A DNA stretch of 64,000 nt, from positions 93,501 to 157,500 of the forward strand of contig OY288156.1 of the NCBI GenBank assembly GCA_958439195.1. Direction: 5' to 3'. Made by a program: the position numbers and the translations under genes. The notes below the pieces were generated by a model. That model worked only from the letters and a program-made list of their open reading frames with translations. It did not search any database and was not told where the DNA came from. Of this stretch, positions 8,376-17,431 are shown piece by piece. Within the stretch, counting starts at the first letter, position 1. Each line of letters opens with the position of its first letter. The DNA is from an uncultured Paracoccaceae bacterium. GTDB lineage: Bacteria; Pseudomonadota; Alphaproteobacteria; Rhodobacterales; Rhodobacteraceae.

Positions 8376-8940
8376 GATGCCGCTTCGCCCCCGCTTCGTG
8401 CCTGCCCTCGCCGCCGCCTATGCGGCGACCTATGCCTTGGCGCTTCTCAACACGTCCCCCGACCGGCTCATCCTTGCCGCCATCCTCGCCGCCCCGCTGA
8501 TCTGGCTTAGCCAGACAGACATCACCCGCCACGAAATCCCCAATACCGCCACTGCGATTATCGCCCTGTCGGGTCTGGTTTTCCAGTGGCATCTGCACGG
8601 CCCGACACCGCCCTTCCTTGCCACCCTCGCCACCGCCGCCGCGCTGACCGCCGCCGCATGGCTGGCTGGCGGCTGGTATTTCCGACGCACCGGGGCAGAG
8701 GCGCTGGGGATCGGTGATGCCAAACTCATCGGGGCCGGAACGCTCTGCCTCGGCGCGGGGCAGGTCTGGGCGATGATCTTCGTGGCTGCTACCGGCGGCA
8801 TTGTCGCCGCGCTGCTGGCGCGAAAGCGGGGCAGGGGGGATGACGCCCCTGCACAGACGGGCCTCGCTTTTGGACCCTTCCTGGCTTATGCAATATTCAT
8901 CTTCGTGACCTTCCCTCTGCCCGGACCCATCGCGCCATGA
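8374..8940 (+). CDS. gspO: Prepilin peptidase, A24 family (GspO), short form
   Basis: A 188-residue polytopic membrane aspartyl protease. The two catalytic aspartates sit in QTDITRHEIPN (D49) and in the GxGDxK-type motif ALGIGDAKL (D115). Unlike classical PulO/PilD it lacks the N-terminal cytoplasmic cysteine-containing methyltransferase domain, so it may process pseudopilins without N-methylation. It would cleave GspG, I, J and K encoded around it. The start is ATG 8374 or 8377; both overlap or abut the divergent gspK start. Its stop overlaps gspG by ATGA, coupling protease and major pseudopilin. Confidence 0.87.
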   Translation: MMPLRPRFVPALAAAYAATYALALLNTSPDRLILAAILAAPLIWLSQTDITRHEIPNTATAIIALSGLVFQWHLHGPTPPFLATLATAAALTAAAWLAGGWYFRRTGAEALGIGDAKLIGAGTLCLGAGQVWAMIFVAATGGIVAALLARKRGRGDDAPAQTGLAFGPFLAYAIFIFVTFPLPGPIAP

Positions 8941-9365
8941 CCCGCCGCACCGTCATCAGAAACCCAAAGGCTGGCGTAACCTTGCTGGAGGTGATGATCG
9001 TTCTGGCCGTTATCGCGCTGATCGTGGGCTTTGGCGCGCCCCGGCTGATGGAAAGTTTCGGCCGCGCCAAATCGCAGGCGGCCGAGGTGGCGATGGCCAA
9101 CCTCAAAGGTGCCGTGCAACTGTTCTACATCGACACCGGCCGCTATCCCACCACGGACGAAGGGTTGTCTGCCCTGATCACCGCGCCGTCCGATGTGGCC
9201 GGATGGAAAGGCCCCTATCTTGATGGCGACGCTGATCTGGCCGATCCTTGGGGCCGCGCCTTCACCTATGCCGCCCCAGGCACTTCCGGCCCCTTCTCCC
9301 TGTCCACCCTTGGCCGTGATGGTCAACCTGGCGGCACGGGCGAAGACAGTGACATCTCACTCTGA
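8937..9365 (+). CDS. gspG: Type II secretion major pseudopilin GspG
   Basis: A 142-residue major pseudopilin. The leader MTRRTVIRNPKAG is followed by mature VTLLEVMIVLAVIAL with Glu at +5, the signature of type IV prepilin-like proteins. The C-terminal region YIDTGRYPTTDEGLSAL ... WKGPYL ... DPWGRAFTY is highly typical of GspG and includes the calcium-binding loop region. It starts four bases inside gspO. Its last 43 bases overlap the 3' end of gspJ, which is read from the other strand, so transcripts converge. Confidence 0.94.
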   Translation: MTRRTVIRNPKAGVTLLEVMIVLAVIALIVGFGAPRLMESFGRAKSQAAEVAMANLKGAVQLFYIDTGRYPTTDEGLSALITAPSDVAGWKGPYLDGDADLADPWGRAFTYAAPGTSGPFSLSTLGRDGQPGGTGEDSDISL

Positions 9366-9919
9366 CGCGCCTTTCGGGCCGGAATCACCGTCAAGGGCGG
9401 CATAACCCGCTGCCCATCCGTATACTCCAGCCGGATAAGATCGGGCGGGGCGGTTGCCGCTTCTGGCCAATCCGCACGCCATTCCACCCGGTCGCCCGGC
9501 CCCGGCGCACCGAAATAGCGAAGTCCCGTCACCTCCCCCACAGGGACCAGCACCACCGACAGCGCACCATCCCCAGTCCCGGAACCGGCCTCTGCCCGCA
9601 CCGCGCCCCCTTCGCCGGACACCCGCACCGCCACAAGTTCCGCAGCCGTCAACGGCGGTGTATCGATCAGCGTGAAAAACGTGACACCCCCCGCATCCCC
9701 GATCAGCCGCGCGCCTAAAGGCATCTCCTCCAGCCATCGGCGCAGGGTGACGCGGGCGGATATGCGGTCCACATCCGTGGCCTCCCCCCCCACCCGCGCC
9801 AAGGCCCGCCCCATCAACCCCAGCGATGACGACAAGATCAGCGCCGCCGCCGCCATCACCCACAGCGCGATCAGCAGCTCCAGAAGCGTCACCCCGGCCC
9901 GGCCGTTGCGCCGCGTCAC
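9323..9919 (-). CDS. gspJ: Type II secretion minor pseudopilin GspJ
   Basis: A 198-residue minor pseudopilin starting at a GTG (9919) that overlaps the gspI stop as GTGA. The leader VTRRNGRAG precedes VTLLELLIALWVMAAAALIL with Glu at +5. The globular part contains VTLRRWLEEMPLG and later DLIRLEYTDGQRVMPPL, fitting GspJ. It is the last gene of the minus-strand run L-M-C-D-F-I-J, and its 3' end is antisense to the end of gspG. Family role: forms the pseudopilus tip with GspI and GspK. The frame is open to 10045, but upstream codons duplicate the gspI frame region and carry no start signal. Confidence 0.85.
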   Translation of the reverse strand: MTRRNGRAGVTLLELLIALWVMAAAALILSSSLGLMGRALARVGGEATDVDRISARVTLRRWLEEMPLGARLIGDAGGVTFFTLIDTPPLTAAELVAVRVSGEGGAVRAEAGSGTGDGALSVVLVPVGEVTGLRYFGAPGPGDRVEWRADWPEAATAPPDLIRLEYTDGQRVMPPLTVIPARKARQSEMSLSSPVPPG

Positions 9920-10284
9920 GGCCCGCCCTCCGCCAGCAGCGCCCGCAGCACCACCCCCCGCGCCCGGTTCCCCGCGCGCCAGACCATCACCGTCGCCTCC
10001 TGCAACCCCGCGCCGCCCGATGAAACCGACAGCTCCCACCGCCAATCGGGCGCGGCGCTGCCCGTGGCGAGCGTCGCATCGCGGGTGACGGCATATTCAT
10101 CCAACACCGACCGCGCCAGTTCCGTGCCCCAGGCTGCATCCGACCGCTGCCCAACCTGCCCAACAGTTCGGCCCACACCCCCAAGAGCCACGCCCAGAAC
10201 AAGCGCCAGAATGGCCATGGCCAGCATCGCTTCCAGCAGGGAAAACCCCCGCCGCCTGTTGCGCCGCTTAGAAGGCCAGATCAT
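9916..10284 (-). CDS. gspI: Type II secretion minor pseudopilin GspI
   Basis: A 122-residue minor pseudopilin. The basic leader MIWPSKRRNRRRG is followed by FSLLEAMLAMAILALVLG with Glu at +5; the body contains ARSVLDEYAVT and WRWELSVS, as in GspI. The ATG at 10284 lies 17 bases inside the end of the gspF frame, so it would be translated by reinitiation. GspI starts assembly of the tip complex with GspJ and GspK in characterised systems. No gspH is found between gspI and the rest. Confidence 0.83.
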   Translation of the reverse strand: MIWPSKRRNRRRGFSLLEAMLAMAILALVLGVALGGVGRTVGQVGQRSDAAWGTELARSVLDEYAVTRDATLATGSAAPDWRWELSVSSGGAGLQEATVMVWRAGNRARGVVLRALLAEGGP

Positions 10285-11475
10285 TGATCGACAGCACCGC
10301 CCCCATGATGGAATAGACCAGCGCCCCCACAACGCCCCCGATAATCAGGGTCAGGATCGGCGTCAGCAGGCGCAAAAGACGCTGGGTGCTTTGGTCCAAC
10401 TGCCCCTGCACACTCTGCGACAGGGCCTCCAACACCGGGATCAGCGCATTCGCCTCTTCGCCCACGCGGAACAATTCCCGCACCATCGGCGGCAACCGCC
10501 CACCCTTTGCCAGCGCGACATGCGCCCGCTCGCCCCGCTCCAACGCCGCCGTCGCCGCGCGCAGATCGGGGGCAAAGGGGCCAACCGGATCGGCCTCTGC
10601 CATCCCGCGCAACGCCTCGGCCAAGGGGCGCCCCGCCTTCAACATCAACGCCAGCGACCGCACCAACGCCAGCAGCGCCGCATCCCGCATCAACGGCCCG
10701 AACAGCGGCAGGCGAAACACCACCCGCCCCCATCCCGCCCGCAGCCCCCAGATGACCACGGACACCCCGGACCCCAGCCCCAGCAAAAGCAACACCCACC
10801 ATCCCCGGATCAGTTCACCCAGCCCGTTGAAAAACGCCAGCGAAGCAGGCATGTCCCGCCCCTCGCCCTGAAACAGCGGGGCCAGCGCCGGGGCCAGCGT
10901 CAGCGCCACGATCAGCAGCACCGCCACCGCCGCCACGATCAGGATCGCCGGATACAGCAACGCCGTTGCCACCTGCCCGCGCAACTGATCCTGCAACCGC
11001 AACAGCCGCGCCAAATCGGTCAACTGTTCGGGCATCGCATCCGATTGCCCCCCCGCCCGCAACAGCGACAGGAACACCGGTGCCACCTTCGGCCCCGCCT
11101 GTTCAAACGCCGCCGCCAGCGGCATGCCTTCTGCCACCACCGCGCCGTCCGCTCCAGCCGGTCGCGCGTATCGGCCCGATCCGTGCCTTGCGCCAATATC
11201 CGCAACATCTCCAACGCGGGCAGGCGCACACGCAGCATGGTGGCCATCTGTTCCGCCAGCGCCGCCTGCTCGCCCAAGGCCAGCGCCCCGCCTGACAGGC
11301 TGATTTCGCGCTTCCACCACGGCTGCGATGCCGCCACCGCGCCTTCGGTCAACTCGACAACGGTCAGGCCCAGCGCCCGCAGCGTTTCCACCGCCGCCGC
11401 CTCGGACGGGCTGTCCAGCGTCCCGGTTTCCACCGTGCCGCGCGCGCCATAGGCCCTGTATCCATAGGTGGGCAT
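10268..11475 (-). pseudogene. gspF: Type II secretion inner-membrane platform GspF, interrupted by a frameshift
   Basis: The protein is split between two frames. From ATG 11475 one frame gives MPTYGYRAYGARG ... LAEQMATMLRV ... DTRDRLERTA, the GspF N-terminal cytoplasmic domain. From about 11150 to the stop at 10268 a different frame continues with VVAEGMPLAAAFEQAG, the LLRAGGQSDAMPEQL block, the first transmembrane segment ALLYPAILIVAAVAVLLIV and the second GspF domain ending LYSIMGAVLSINDLAF. The join falls near 11136-11150, and adding one base there restores a continuous protein of about 402 residues. Either the gene is truly broken or the base is a sequencing error. Both halves are otherwise well conserved, which favours error or a very recent event. 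Confidence 0.85.
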
Positions 11476-11498
11476 GGCCCCGCCCCCCGCCTTGCGCG

Positions 11499-13511
11499 CT
11501 ATTCGATCACATCGCTGACGGAATGGCGCGGGCGGCCCAACCCGCTTTCCAGCGTGGAATTCGCCCCCGACAGTTTCGTCCGCCAATAGGCCGTGGCTGA
11601 ATTGGCATCGTGATCGTTCAGAATCACCCGCGGCCGGATCAGGATCAGCAACTCGGTCCGGCCCCGGCGGCTGTCCTTGCTGCGGAACAGATTGCCCACC
11701 ACCGGAACGCGGCCCAGCCCCGGCACCTCTGACCGCGTCATCCGGTCGGATTCCTGCACCAACCCACCCAAAGCCAGCGTCTGCCCATCCACCAGCGCAA
11801 CCGAAGTCTGCACCTTGCGCTGCCGGATGGTCGGCGAATCGATGCCTGATGTTTCTGTCTCCGCCACGTCACTGACTTCCTGGCTGATCTCCAGCGTCAC
11901 CCGGCCTCCGGCCCCGATGCGCGGACGCACCCGCAGGATGATGCCGGTATCGCGGTATTCCACCTGGCTCAAGATCGGCGCACCCGCCGTCTGGTCCTGC
12001 GCTTGCGACGTCACGATCGGCACCTGATCACCGATTTGCAGGATGCCTTCCTTGTTGTCGATCACCATCAGCGTGGGGGCAGAGATGATCTTCACATCCG
12101 TCACCGCCGCCAGCGCCGACAGCGCAACATCCGCGCTGCCCGTGCCGAACACGGCGGTAAATCCGGTATCATTCCCCGCCACCGCCCCGGCCTGATTCGA
12201 AAAGCGGAAATCGAAATTCCCATTCTCGAAGAACCAGCGCGTGCCGATATCCAGACGGTCATTCAGCGTCACCTCGGCAATCGTCGCCTCCAGCAACACC
12301 TGACGTGCCGGGCTGTCCAACTCACGCAAAAGCCCCTCAATCTCGGCATGTTGCGCACGCGGCGCCCGCACGACCAGCGCATTTCGGCTGTCATCGGCGG
12401 CCACCCGCGTGCCCGTTGTAGCCCCCAGCGCGGCCTCGCCCTCGCCTTCCACCACATCCCCCGCGCCCAAGAGGTTGGCCAGAATCGGGGCCACCTCCAC
12501 CGCGCTGCGGTTTTGCAGGTTATAGGTCGCCAGATACTGCCCCGAACCGGGGCCGGGGCGATCAAGTTCCCGGATCCAGCCCACCGCGCGGTCCAGATAG
12601 GCCGCGCGCGACGAAATCACCAGAACCGACCCAAGCCGTTCATTCGGCACAAACTCCACCACACCGCGCAGCGCCCCGCCCTCTTCGGTTTCAAACAGAG
12701 CCTGCGCCTGTTCCACCACCGCCTCCGGTTCGCCCGATGTCAGCCGCACCAGAGCGACCGATTTGCCCGACAGCACATCAACGTCGAAAATATTCAACGC
12801 ATCCAGCGCACTTTCCGTCACATCCGCCGGGCCGGACAGCAACAGGATGTTGCGCCGCGAATCCGGCACCACGTTCAAACCCTGATCAATCTGCGGCTTC
12901 AGCAGGTTCAGCATCTCGGACGCCGACACATATTGCAGCGGCGCCACGATGATCGACGATCCGCCGCGCCCGCCCTGTCCGGCCAGACGGAAACTGGATG
13001 ATCCCGAAACCCCGGCCACGATCTGCACCGTGTCGCCCGATTTCTGCATCCGCGCGCCATTGGCCCCCAGCGCCGCATCGAACAGGTCCAGAAGCACCTC
13101 ACGCGGGACAGGGCTGGTGGTCTGGATCGTGATCCGCCCCTGCACGCCGTCGGCCACCACGTAATCCAGCCCCAAAGTATCGGCCAGCACCGCCTTTGCC
13201 GCGGCCTCGATGGACGCATTCACAAGGCTGATTTCCACATTCCCGCCGCCCGCTGTGCGAATCTCGGCCCGCGCGGCACTGTCTCCAAGCGCATCGCTGT
13301 CGAACACCACGTCCGATCCGCGCTGCATCGCAACCCTGTCGCCATCAGCGGCCAGCCCGAACCGCGCCCCGCCACTGCCGGATGCCCCGCTGCTGCGCGC
13401 CCCATCCGGGCCAAAAGCCCCGGCGCTGCGCCCACGGCTCTGCTCGACGCAAGCGCCCAGCAGCACCGCCACAGCGGCGCAAAATGCGATGACAACTCCC
13501 CGTTTACGCAT
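11499..13511 (-). CDS. gspD: Type II secretion outer-membrane secretin GspD, lipoprotein form
   Basis: A 670-residue secretin. The N-terminus MRKRGVVIAFCAAVAVLLGAC ends in a lipobox (LLGAC), so it is probably a lipoprotein that may reach the outer membrane without a dedicated pilotin. Then come the N0/N1-N3 repeats (for example VNASIEAAAKAVLADTLG and the LVVRAPRAQHAEIEGLLRE block) and the C-terminal secretin domain with VPIVTSQAQDQ, ILRVRPRIG, VALVDGQTLALGGLVQES and VPGLGRVPVVGNLFR. It forms the multimeric outer-membrane channel. It lies between gspC and gspF with short gaps. Confidence 0.94.
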   Translation of the reverse strand: MRKRGVVIAFCAAVAVLLGACVEQSRGRSAGAFGPDGARSSGASGSGGARFGLAADGDRVAMQRGSDVVFDSDALGDSAARAEIRTAGGGNVEISLVNASIEAAAKAVLADTLGLDYVVADGVQGRITIQTTSPVPREVLLDLFDAALGANGARMQKSGDTVQIVAGVSGSSSFRLAGQGGRGGSSIIVAPLQYVSASEMLNLLKPQIDQGLNVVPDSRRNILLLSGPADVTESALDALNIFDVDVLSGKSVALVRLTSGEPEAVVEQAQALFETEEGGALRGVVEFVPNERLGSVLVISSRAAYLDRAVGWIRELDRPGPGSGQYLATYNLQNRSAVEVAPILANLLGAGDVVEGEGEAALGATTGTRVAADDSRNALVVRAPRAQHAEIEGLLRELDSPARQVLLEATIAEVTLNDRLDIGTRWFFENGNFDFRFSNQAGAVAGNDTGFTAVFGTGSADVALSALAAVTDVKIISAPTLMVIDNKEGILQIGDQVPIVTSQAQDQTAGAPILSQVEYRDTGIILRVRPRIGAGGRVTLEISQEVSDVAETETSGIDSPTIRQRKVQTSVALVDGQTLALGGLVQESDRMTRSEVPGLGRVPVVGNLFRSKDSRRGRTELLILIRPRVILNDHDANSATAYWRTKLSGANSTLESGLGRPRHSVSDVIE

Positions 13512-13544
13512 GGCGTGATGACCCCGAACCCTGTTCCGGCTTAG

Positions 13545-14033
13545 CTACTGCCCGAACATATTAACAGTTATTTCTTTACCTTCATTTCGCAGAACAACCT
13601 GATCCCGGCCAATGCGAAGCACTTTAAATCCTTGAAATTCTTCACCTTCTTGCAAGATCACATCTGGTGTGTCCGGGGCAAGCGACAGGATGGCACGGGG
13701 GCGGTTGCCATCATTCAAATAGCCCAGCATCCGAACAGGGGGGGGAAGGGGGGTGGATTCAGGGGTGGGGGATTCGGTCTGCACCACCGTCTCAACGGGC
13801 TGCCGACCGGGTTGAAAAAGCGGCCGCGCGCTCAGGCTGTCCAAATCAACCGCCGTCACCTGCCCCCCGACGTCGGGCGCATCCGCCCCGCTTTGGGCAG
13901 GTCCGGTCGTGCCTGCGCGGCCCTGCCCATCGGGCACAGTTGCCGCCACCTCCAGCGCATCCAACCGCACCAGCGCCAGCACGGCCACCGCCCCGATCAG
14001 CGCCAGATGCAACACGGGCGGCCACCAGCGCAT
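13545..14033 (-). CDS. gspC: Type II secretion GspC-like (HR domain) protein
   Basis: About 162 residues: a single N-terminal transmembrane segment (VLHLALIGAVAVLALVRL), a Pro/Ser/Thr-rich periplasmic linker, and a C-terminal small beta domain (MLGYLNDGNRPRAILSL ... GEEFQGFKVLRIGRDQVVL) matching the homology region of GspC/PilP that contacts the secretin. The PDZ or coiled-coil tail of classical GspC is absent. The ATG at 14033 is chosen because it overlaps the gspM stop and places the transmembrane helix at the N-terminus; the frame is open ten codons further. It could equally be named GspN-like in other schemes. Confidence 0.75.
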   Translation of the reverse strand: MRWWPPVLHLALIGAVAVLALVRLDALEVAATVPDGQGRAGTTGPAQSGADAPDVGGQVTAVDLDSLSARPLFQPGRQPVETVVQTESPTPESTPLPPPVRMLGYLNDGNRPRAILSLAPDTPDVILQEGEEFQGFKVLRIGRDQVVLRNEGKEITVNMFGQ

Positions 14034-14578
14034 CACCCCGCCCCCCCGTTCAGCAATCCCCAAACCGTCAACCGCAGCGACAAACGCAGCGCAACCCGCC
14101 CGTCCATATCCTGCGCCACATCCTGCGGCACCAACATCAGCGACGACAGGCCCAACCGGGGGGCCTGCCGTTCCAGCGCATCCAGAAACGCCATCACATC
14201 CGGCAGATCGCCCTCGCCCTCCACCGTCAACGCGGCCGCAGGCAGGGTCAACCCGTCTGGCGGCACCCCTGCTGCCAGACTGGACAGCGCCACATCATGC
14301 GCCCGCGCCAAACGTGTCAGCCGTTCCTGCATCGCCACCCCGGCCTCGGCCACCCCGGCCTGCGGCAACACCACGTCGGCAGGCAGCGCCGCATCGTCGT
14401 CGGCGGCCTGAAATCCCGCAATCCGCGTCTCCAGCGCCGCCACCTCGGCCCGCGCCTCGGCCAAGGCATCCGCCGTCCCCGCCACCCGCGCCTGCAACGG
14501 CCCCGTGGCCAGCCAGAACCCGCCCGCTGCAACAACAATCCCCAGCAGCGCAAGGATCAAGCCCATAATCCGGCTCAT
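14033..14578 (-). CDS. gspM: Type II secretion inner-membrane protein GspM
   Basis: A 181-residue bitopic protein: a transmembrane helix at the N-terminus (IMGLILALLGIVVAAGGFWLA), a coiled-coil stretch (ADALAEARAEVAALETRIAGF), then a ferredoxin-like periplasmic domain with GDLPDVMAFLDALERQAPRL, the usual GspM/PilO pattern. It partners GspL in the inner-membrane platform. It overlaps gspL upstream and gspC downstream by a few bases each, so the three are translationally coupled. Confidence 0.85.
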   Translation of the reverse strand: MSRIMGLILALLGIVVAAGGFWLATGPLQARVAGTADALAEARAEVAALETRIAGFQAADDDAALPADVVLPQAGVAEAGVAMQERLTRLARAHDVALSSLAAGVPPDGLTLPAAALTVEGEGDLPDVMAFLDALERQAPRLGLSSLMLVPQDVAQDMDGRVALRLSLRLTVWGLLNGGAG

Positions 14579-15582
14579 TCCCCACCCCCATCCGCCACAG
14601 CGACATTCAGCAAGAACCGCCGCGCGCCGCTGTCATCCTGCACTGTCACCGCGCCATCCAGATCAACCCGCGCCACCCAGGGCAGGGGGCGGATGGCGGC
14701 AATGACCTGCCCTATCTCCACCTCCGCAAACCCCGACAGGCGCAACTGTTCGCCCTCCAGCGCAAAGCTGGAAATCCACACCTCATCGCCCAGCACGCGG
14801 GTCAGATCGGCCAGCATCGGCAGGCGGCGGTTGTCACGCGCCAGCCGTGCCAGATCGGCCATCCGCGCCGTGCCGATGGCATTCCTCGCCTCTGCCTCGG
14901 CCCGCGCCGCGGCGGCGCTGTCGCGCAGCGTGGCCACGCGGGCGGTTTCCTCGGCCAGCGCAGCATTCAACCCGGCCAAGCGCCAGCCCTGCACCCCGAC
15001 CACCAACAAAAGCAGCGCCAGCGCCGCCACAGGCGCGGCCCGGTTCCAGAACCGTTCGGGCGCATCGGTCTGCGCCCGCGCGTCGATCAACGGCGGCGCG
15101 TCCACGCCATCAATCATCACCCGCCGCACCGTCACCTCGACCTCGCGCAGCAGCTCTGTCAGCCGCGCCTCTTTCAGGATGAACACGTCCGCGCCATCCG
15201 CCACGGGAACATGCCGCCAAACCAAGCCCTCCGCCTGCCCCGGCATGGATTGGCGCATCTGAATGGCCACCGCGCCGCCCAGATCGCGCCGCCCCACACC
15301 GGGCAGGGCCAACCCCCGCCGCAAGAACAACTCCGGCGCAAGCCGCAGGTCCACCGCCCCGCGCCGTCCCGCCATCAACAGCGCCGCACGGGCCGGGTCT
15401 GTCAGGGGCAGCGTATCAATGCGCACCGACCGAACGGCGCGCGGCGGCAACCCGGCCCGCAGCAGAAAGGCCGGGATCACCCCGTCTGTCATCCGTTCCG
15501 CCAACCCTTGCCACGGCGCCCCTGCCTGCCCCACCCGATCCCCCGATCGCACCCGCCCGCAACGGACGGGCCAAAAGTTCAT
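14575..15582 (-). CDS. gspL: Type II secretion GspL/PilN-like protein
   Basis: A 335-residue protein: a cytoplasmic actin-like part (ILR-LPPRAVRSVRIDTLPL; the block LPGVGRRDLGGAVAIQM), a central transmembrane helix (AAPVAALALLLLVVGVQG), a coiled coil (LAEETARVATLRDSAAAARAEA) and a periplasmic ferredoxin-like domain (LPMLADLTRVLGDEVWISSF). GspL recruits the GspE ATPase to the membrane. The ATG at 15582 is chosen because upstream codons (frame open to 15729) run into gspE on the opposite strand. It heads the minus-strand unit L-M-C-D-F-I-J, divergent from gspE with 68 bases between the starts. Confidence 0.83.
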   Translation of the reverse strand: MNFWPVRCGRVRSGDRVGQAGAPWQGLAERMTDGVIPAFLLRAGLPPRAVRSVRIDTLPLTDPARAALLMAGRRGAVDLRLAPELFLRRGLALPGVGRRDLGGAVAIQMRQSMPGQAEGLVWRHVPVADGADVFILKEARLTELLREVEVTVRRVMIDGVDAPPLIDARAQTDAPERFWNRAAPVAALALLLLVVGVQGWRLAGLNAALAEETARVATLRDSAAAARAEAEARNAIGTARMADLARLARDNRRLPMLADLTRVLGDEVWISSFALEGEQLRLSGFAEVEIGQVIAAIRPLPWVARVDLDGAVTVQDDSGARRFLLNVAVADGGGE

Positions 15583-15650
15583 TGACGCGATGCCCGCTCC
15601 TGCGCTCACCTGCTTTACGATTATTAAACAGACCGGGACGGAGCACGCCA

Positions 15651-17072
15651 GTGGCAACCTTGAACGCCGATCTTGCCCGCCTGCTGGCTGAACGTGGTGC
15701 CATTCTAGCCGCCGATCTGACCCGCGCACAGGATCAGGCGGCGGCGGAAAATGCCCTCCTCCACCGTATCCTCATCGACCGTGGTCTGGCAGACGAGGAT
15801 GTCGTCCTTCCCGCCCTCGCCGCCGCGCTGGCCATCCCCTTTGCCGCCGATCCATGGTCCTGCGCGCCACCGGATCGCCCAGCGATGGATCGCCTGACCC
15901 TGCCGTTCCTGCGCAGCCGCGCCGCTGTGCCGCTCATGGCAGCCACAGGCCCGCAACCCGTTCTGATGGCCGATCCGGCCGATACCGCGCTTGTGGCCGA
16001 ACTCTCTTTCCATCTCGACCGCCCCGTCACGCCCCAAGGGGCAACCCTGCGCACTATCCGCGCCCTATTGGCCGACAGCGCCCAAGACGCCGCCGCCCCC
16101 GCCGCCCCCCTCGCCGATTCTGGCAACGATACTCCGGCCCAAAGCGATGACGGCCCCGTCATCCGCTTTGTCGCCGAAACCCTGGCCGAAGCCGTCGCCG
16201 CCGGTGCCTCCGACATCCATTTCGAAGCACTCCCCTCCGGCCTCGCCATCCGCCAGCGCATCAACGGCCTGCTCGGCCCGATGAACACCGATCCGGGCAT
16301 CCCCGCCGCCACCGTCTTTGCCCGGCTCAAGGTGATGGCCCGCGCCAACGTGGCCGAACGCCGCCTTCCCCAAGACGCGCGCTTCTCGGCCACCTTCTCC
16401 GGGCGTCGCATCGATTTTCGCCTCTCCTCCCTGCCCACGCAGAACGGCGAAAGCATTGTCCTGCGCGTCTTGGACCCACAGGCCCTGCGCCTCGGCTGGG
16501 ATCGGCTTGGCTTTGCCCCCGACATGGTCGCCCGCATCACCACCGCCATCGAACGCCCCAGCGGACTGTTCCTTGTCACCGGCCCCACCGGATCGGGCAA
16601 GACCACCACGCTTTACACCGCGCTTCAGCATCTGAATTCCAACCGCCGCAAGATCGTGACAGTCGAAGATCCCGTCGAATACAGCCTTCCGGGCGTGCAA
16701 CAGGTGCAGGTTCAGGAAGACATCGGCCTGACCTTTGCCCGCGTCCTGCGGTCGATCCTGCGCCACGATCCGAACGTCATCATGGTGGGCGAAATTCGTG
16801 ATCCCGAAACCGCCGAAATCGCCTGCCGCGCGGCACAGGTGGGGCGGATGGTCCTGTCCACCCTGCACACCCGCGATGCAAGGGGCGCCCGCACCCGCCT
16901 GGTCGATCTGGGGGTGCCCGATTACATCGTGGGCGATGTCCTGCGCGGGGTTCTTGCTCAGAACCTCGCCCTGTCGGACTGCCCCGACTGCAACGGCGCC
17001 GGTTGCCGCACCTGCGGCTTTACCGGCTCTGCCGCCCGCCGACTCGAAGCAGAGCTGATCACCACAGAATAG
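15651..17072 (+). CDS. gspE: Type II secretion ATPase GspE
   Basis: A 473-residue secretion ATPase. After an N1E-like domain come FVAETLAEAVAAGASDIHFE, the Walker A motif GPTGSGKTTT (about residue 311), the Asp box VTVEDPVEY, Walker B VGEIRDPETAEIA and the His box LSTLHTRDA. The C-terminal tetracysteine zinc module is present but compact (CPDCNGAGCRTCG), and the protein ends soon after it, making it somewhat shorter than enterobacterial GspE. A GTG at 15651 with GGAG seven bases upstream is preferred over the ATG at 15582, which overlaps the divergent gspL start. It powers pseudopilus assembly. Confidence 0.93.
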   Translation: MATLNADLARLLAERGAILAADLTRAQDQAAAENALLHRILIDRGLADEDVVLPALAAALAIPFAADPWSCAPPDRPAMDRLTLPFLRSRAAVPLMAATGPQPVLMADPADTALVAELSFHLDRPVTPQGATLRTIRALLADSAQDAAAPAAPLADSGNDTPAQSDDGPVIRFVAETLAEAVAAGASDIHFEALPSGLAIRQRINGLLGPMNTDPGIPAATVFARLKVMARANVAERRLPQDARFSATFSGRRIDFRLSSLPTQNGESIVLRVLDPQALRLGWDRLGFAPDMVARITTAIERPSGLFLVTGPTGSGKTTTLYTALQHLNSNRRKIVTVEDPVEYSLPGVQQVQVQEDIGLTFARVLRSILRHDPNVIMVGEIRDPETAEIACRAAQVGRMVLSTLHTRDARGARTRLVDLGVPDYIVGDVLRGVLAQNLALSDCPDCNGAGCRTCGFTGSAARRLEAELITTE

Positions 17073-17431
17073 GGGCATCCCCCTCCCGTTTTGGGGAAAT
17101 GCCCAAAAATCAGCCGTTTCCCACAGGTTTTTTCGCTATTTCATAACCTTAGGTTGTGTCATCAGACTTTGGTCTGATGCTGTGCATAGACCTCTGGCAG
17201 AGGTTCGCACCCCCCCAAAATGATACCCTCAATCTTGGCAAAACTGTCCCTCGCCATATTCCGGCGGTGTCAGGGCAAATTGGTAATGCCGCAAGGCTGC
17301 CCAGACGGGCGCTGCGCGGTGGGGGTCGGGCAAGGGCTCTCGTAGCAGAACGGCAACGCATTCCGGTTGCCAAAGGCAGATGGCGAAAACCGCGCCGGGG
17401 GCTGAGCGCGGATCAACCAACGGGGTCACAT
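17073..17431 (+). promoter_or_regulatory. 359-base leader region upstream of the multicopper oxidase gene
   Basis: No gene is supported here. A dyad GGGCAT...ATGCCC with inner CCCC...GGGG (17073-17104) could fold after gspE but is followed by A residues rather than T. A perfect 8-base inverted repeat CATCAGAC-TTTG-GTCTGATG (17160-17179) follows an AT-rich patch and is a plausible operator or hairpin for the downstream oxidase. Confidence 0.4.

Noticed and set aside
13667..15262. A 531-codon plus-strand frame across gspC, gspM and gspL
   Set aside because: Arg/Pro/His-rich composition typical of shadow frames in high-GC DNA; the minus-strand genes have clear families and overlapping starts and stops.
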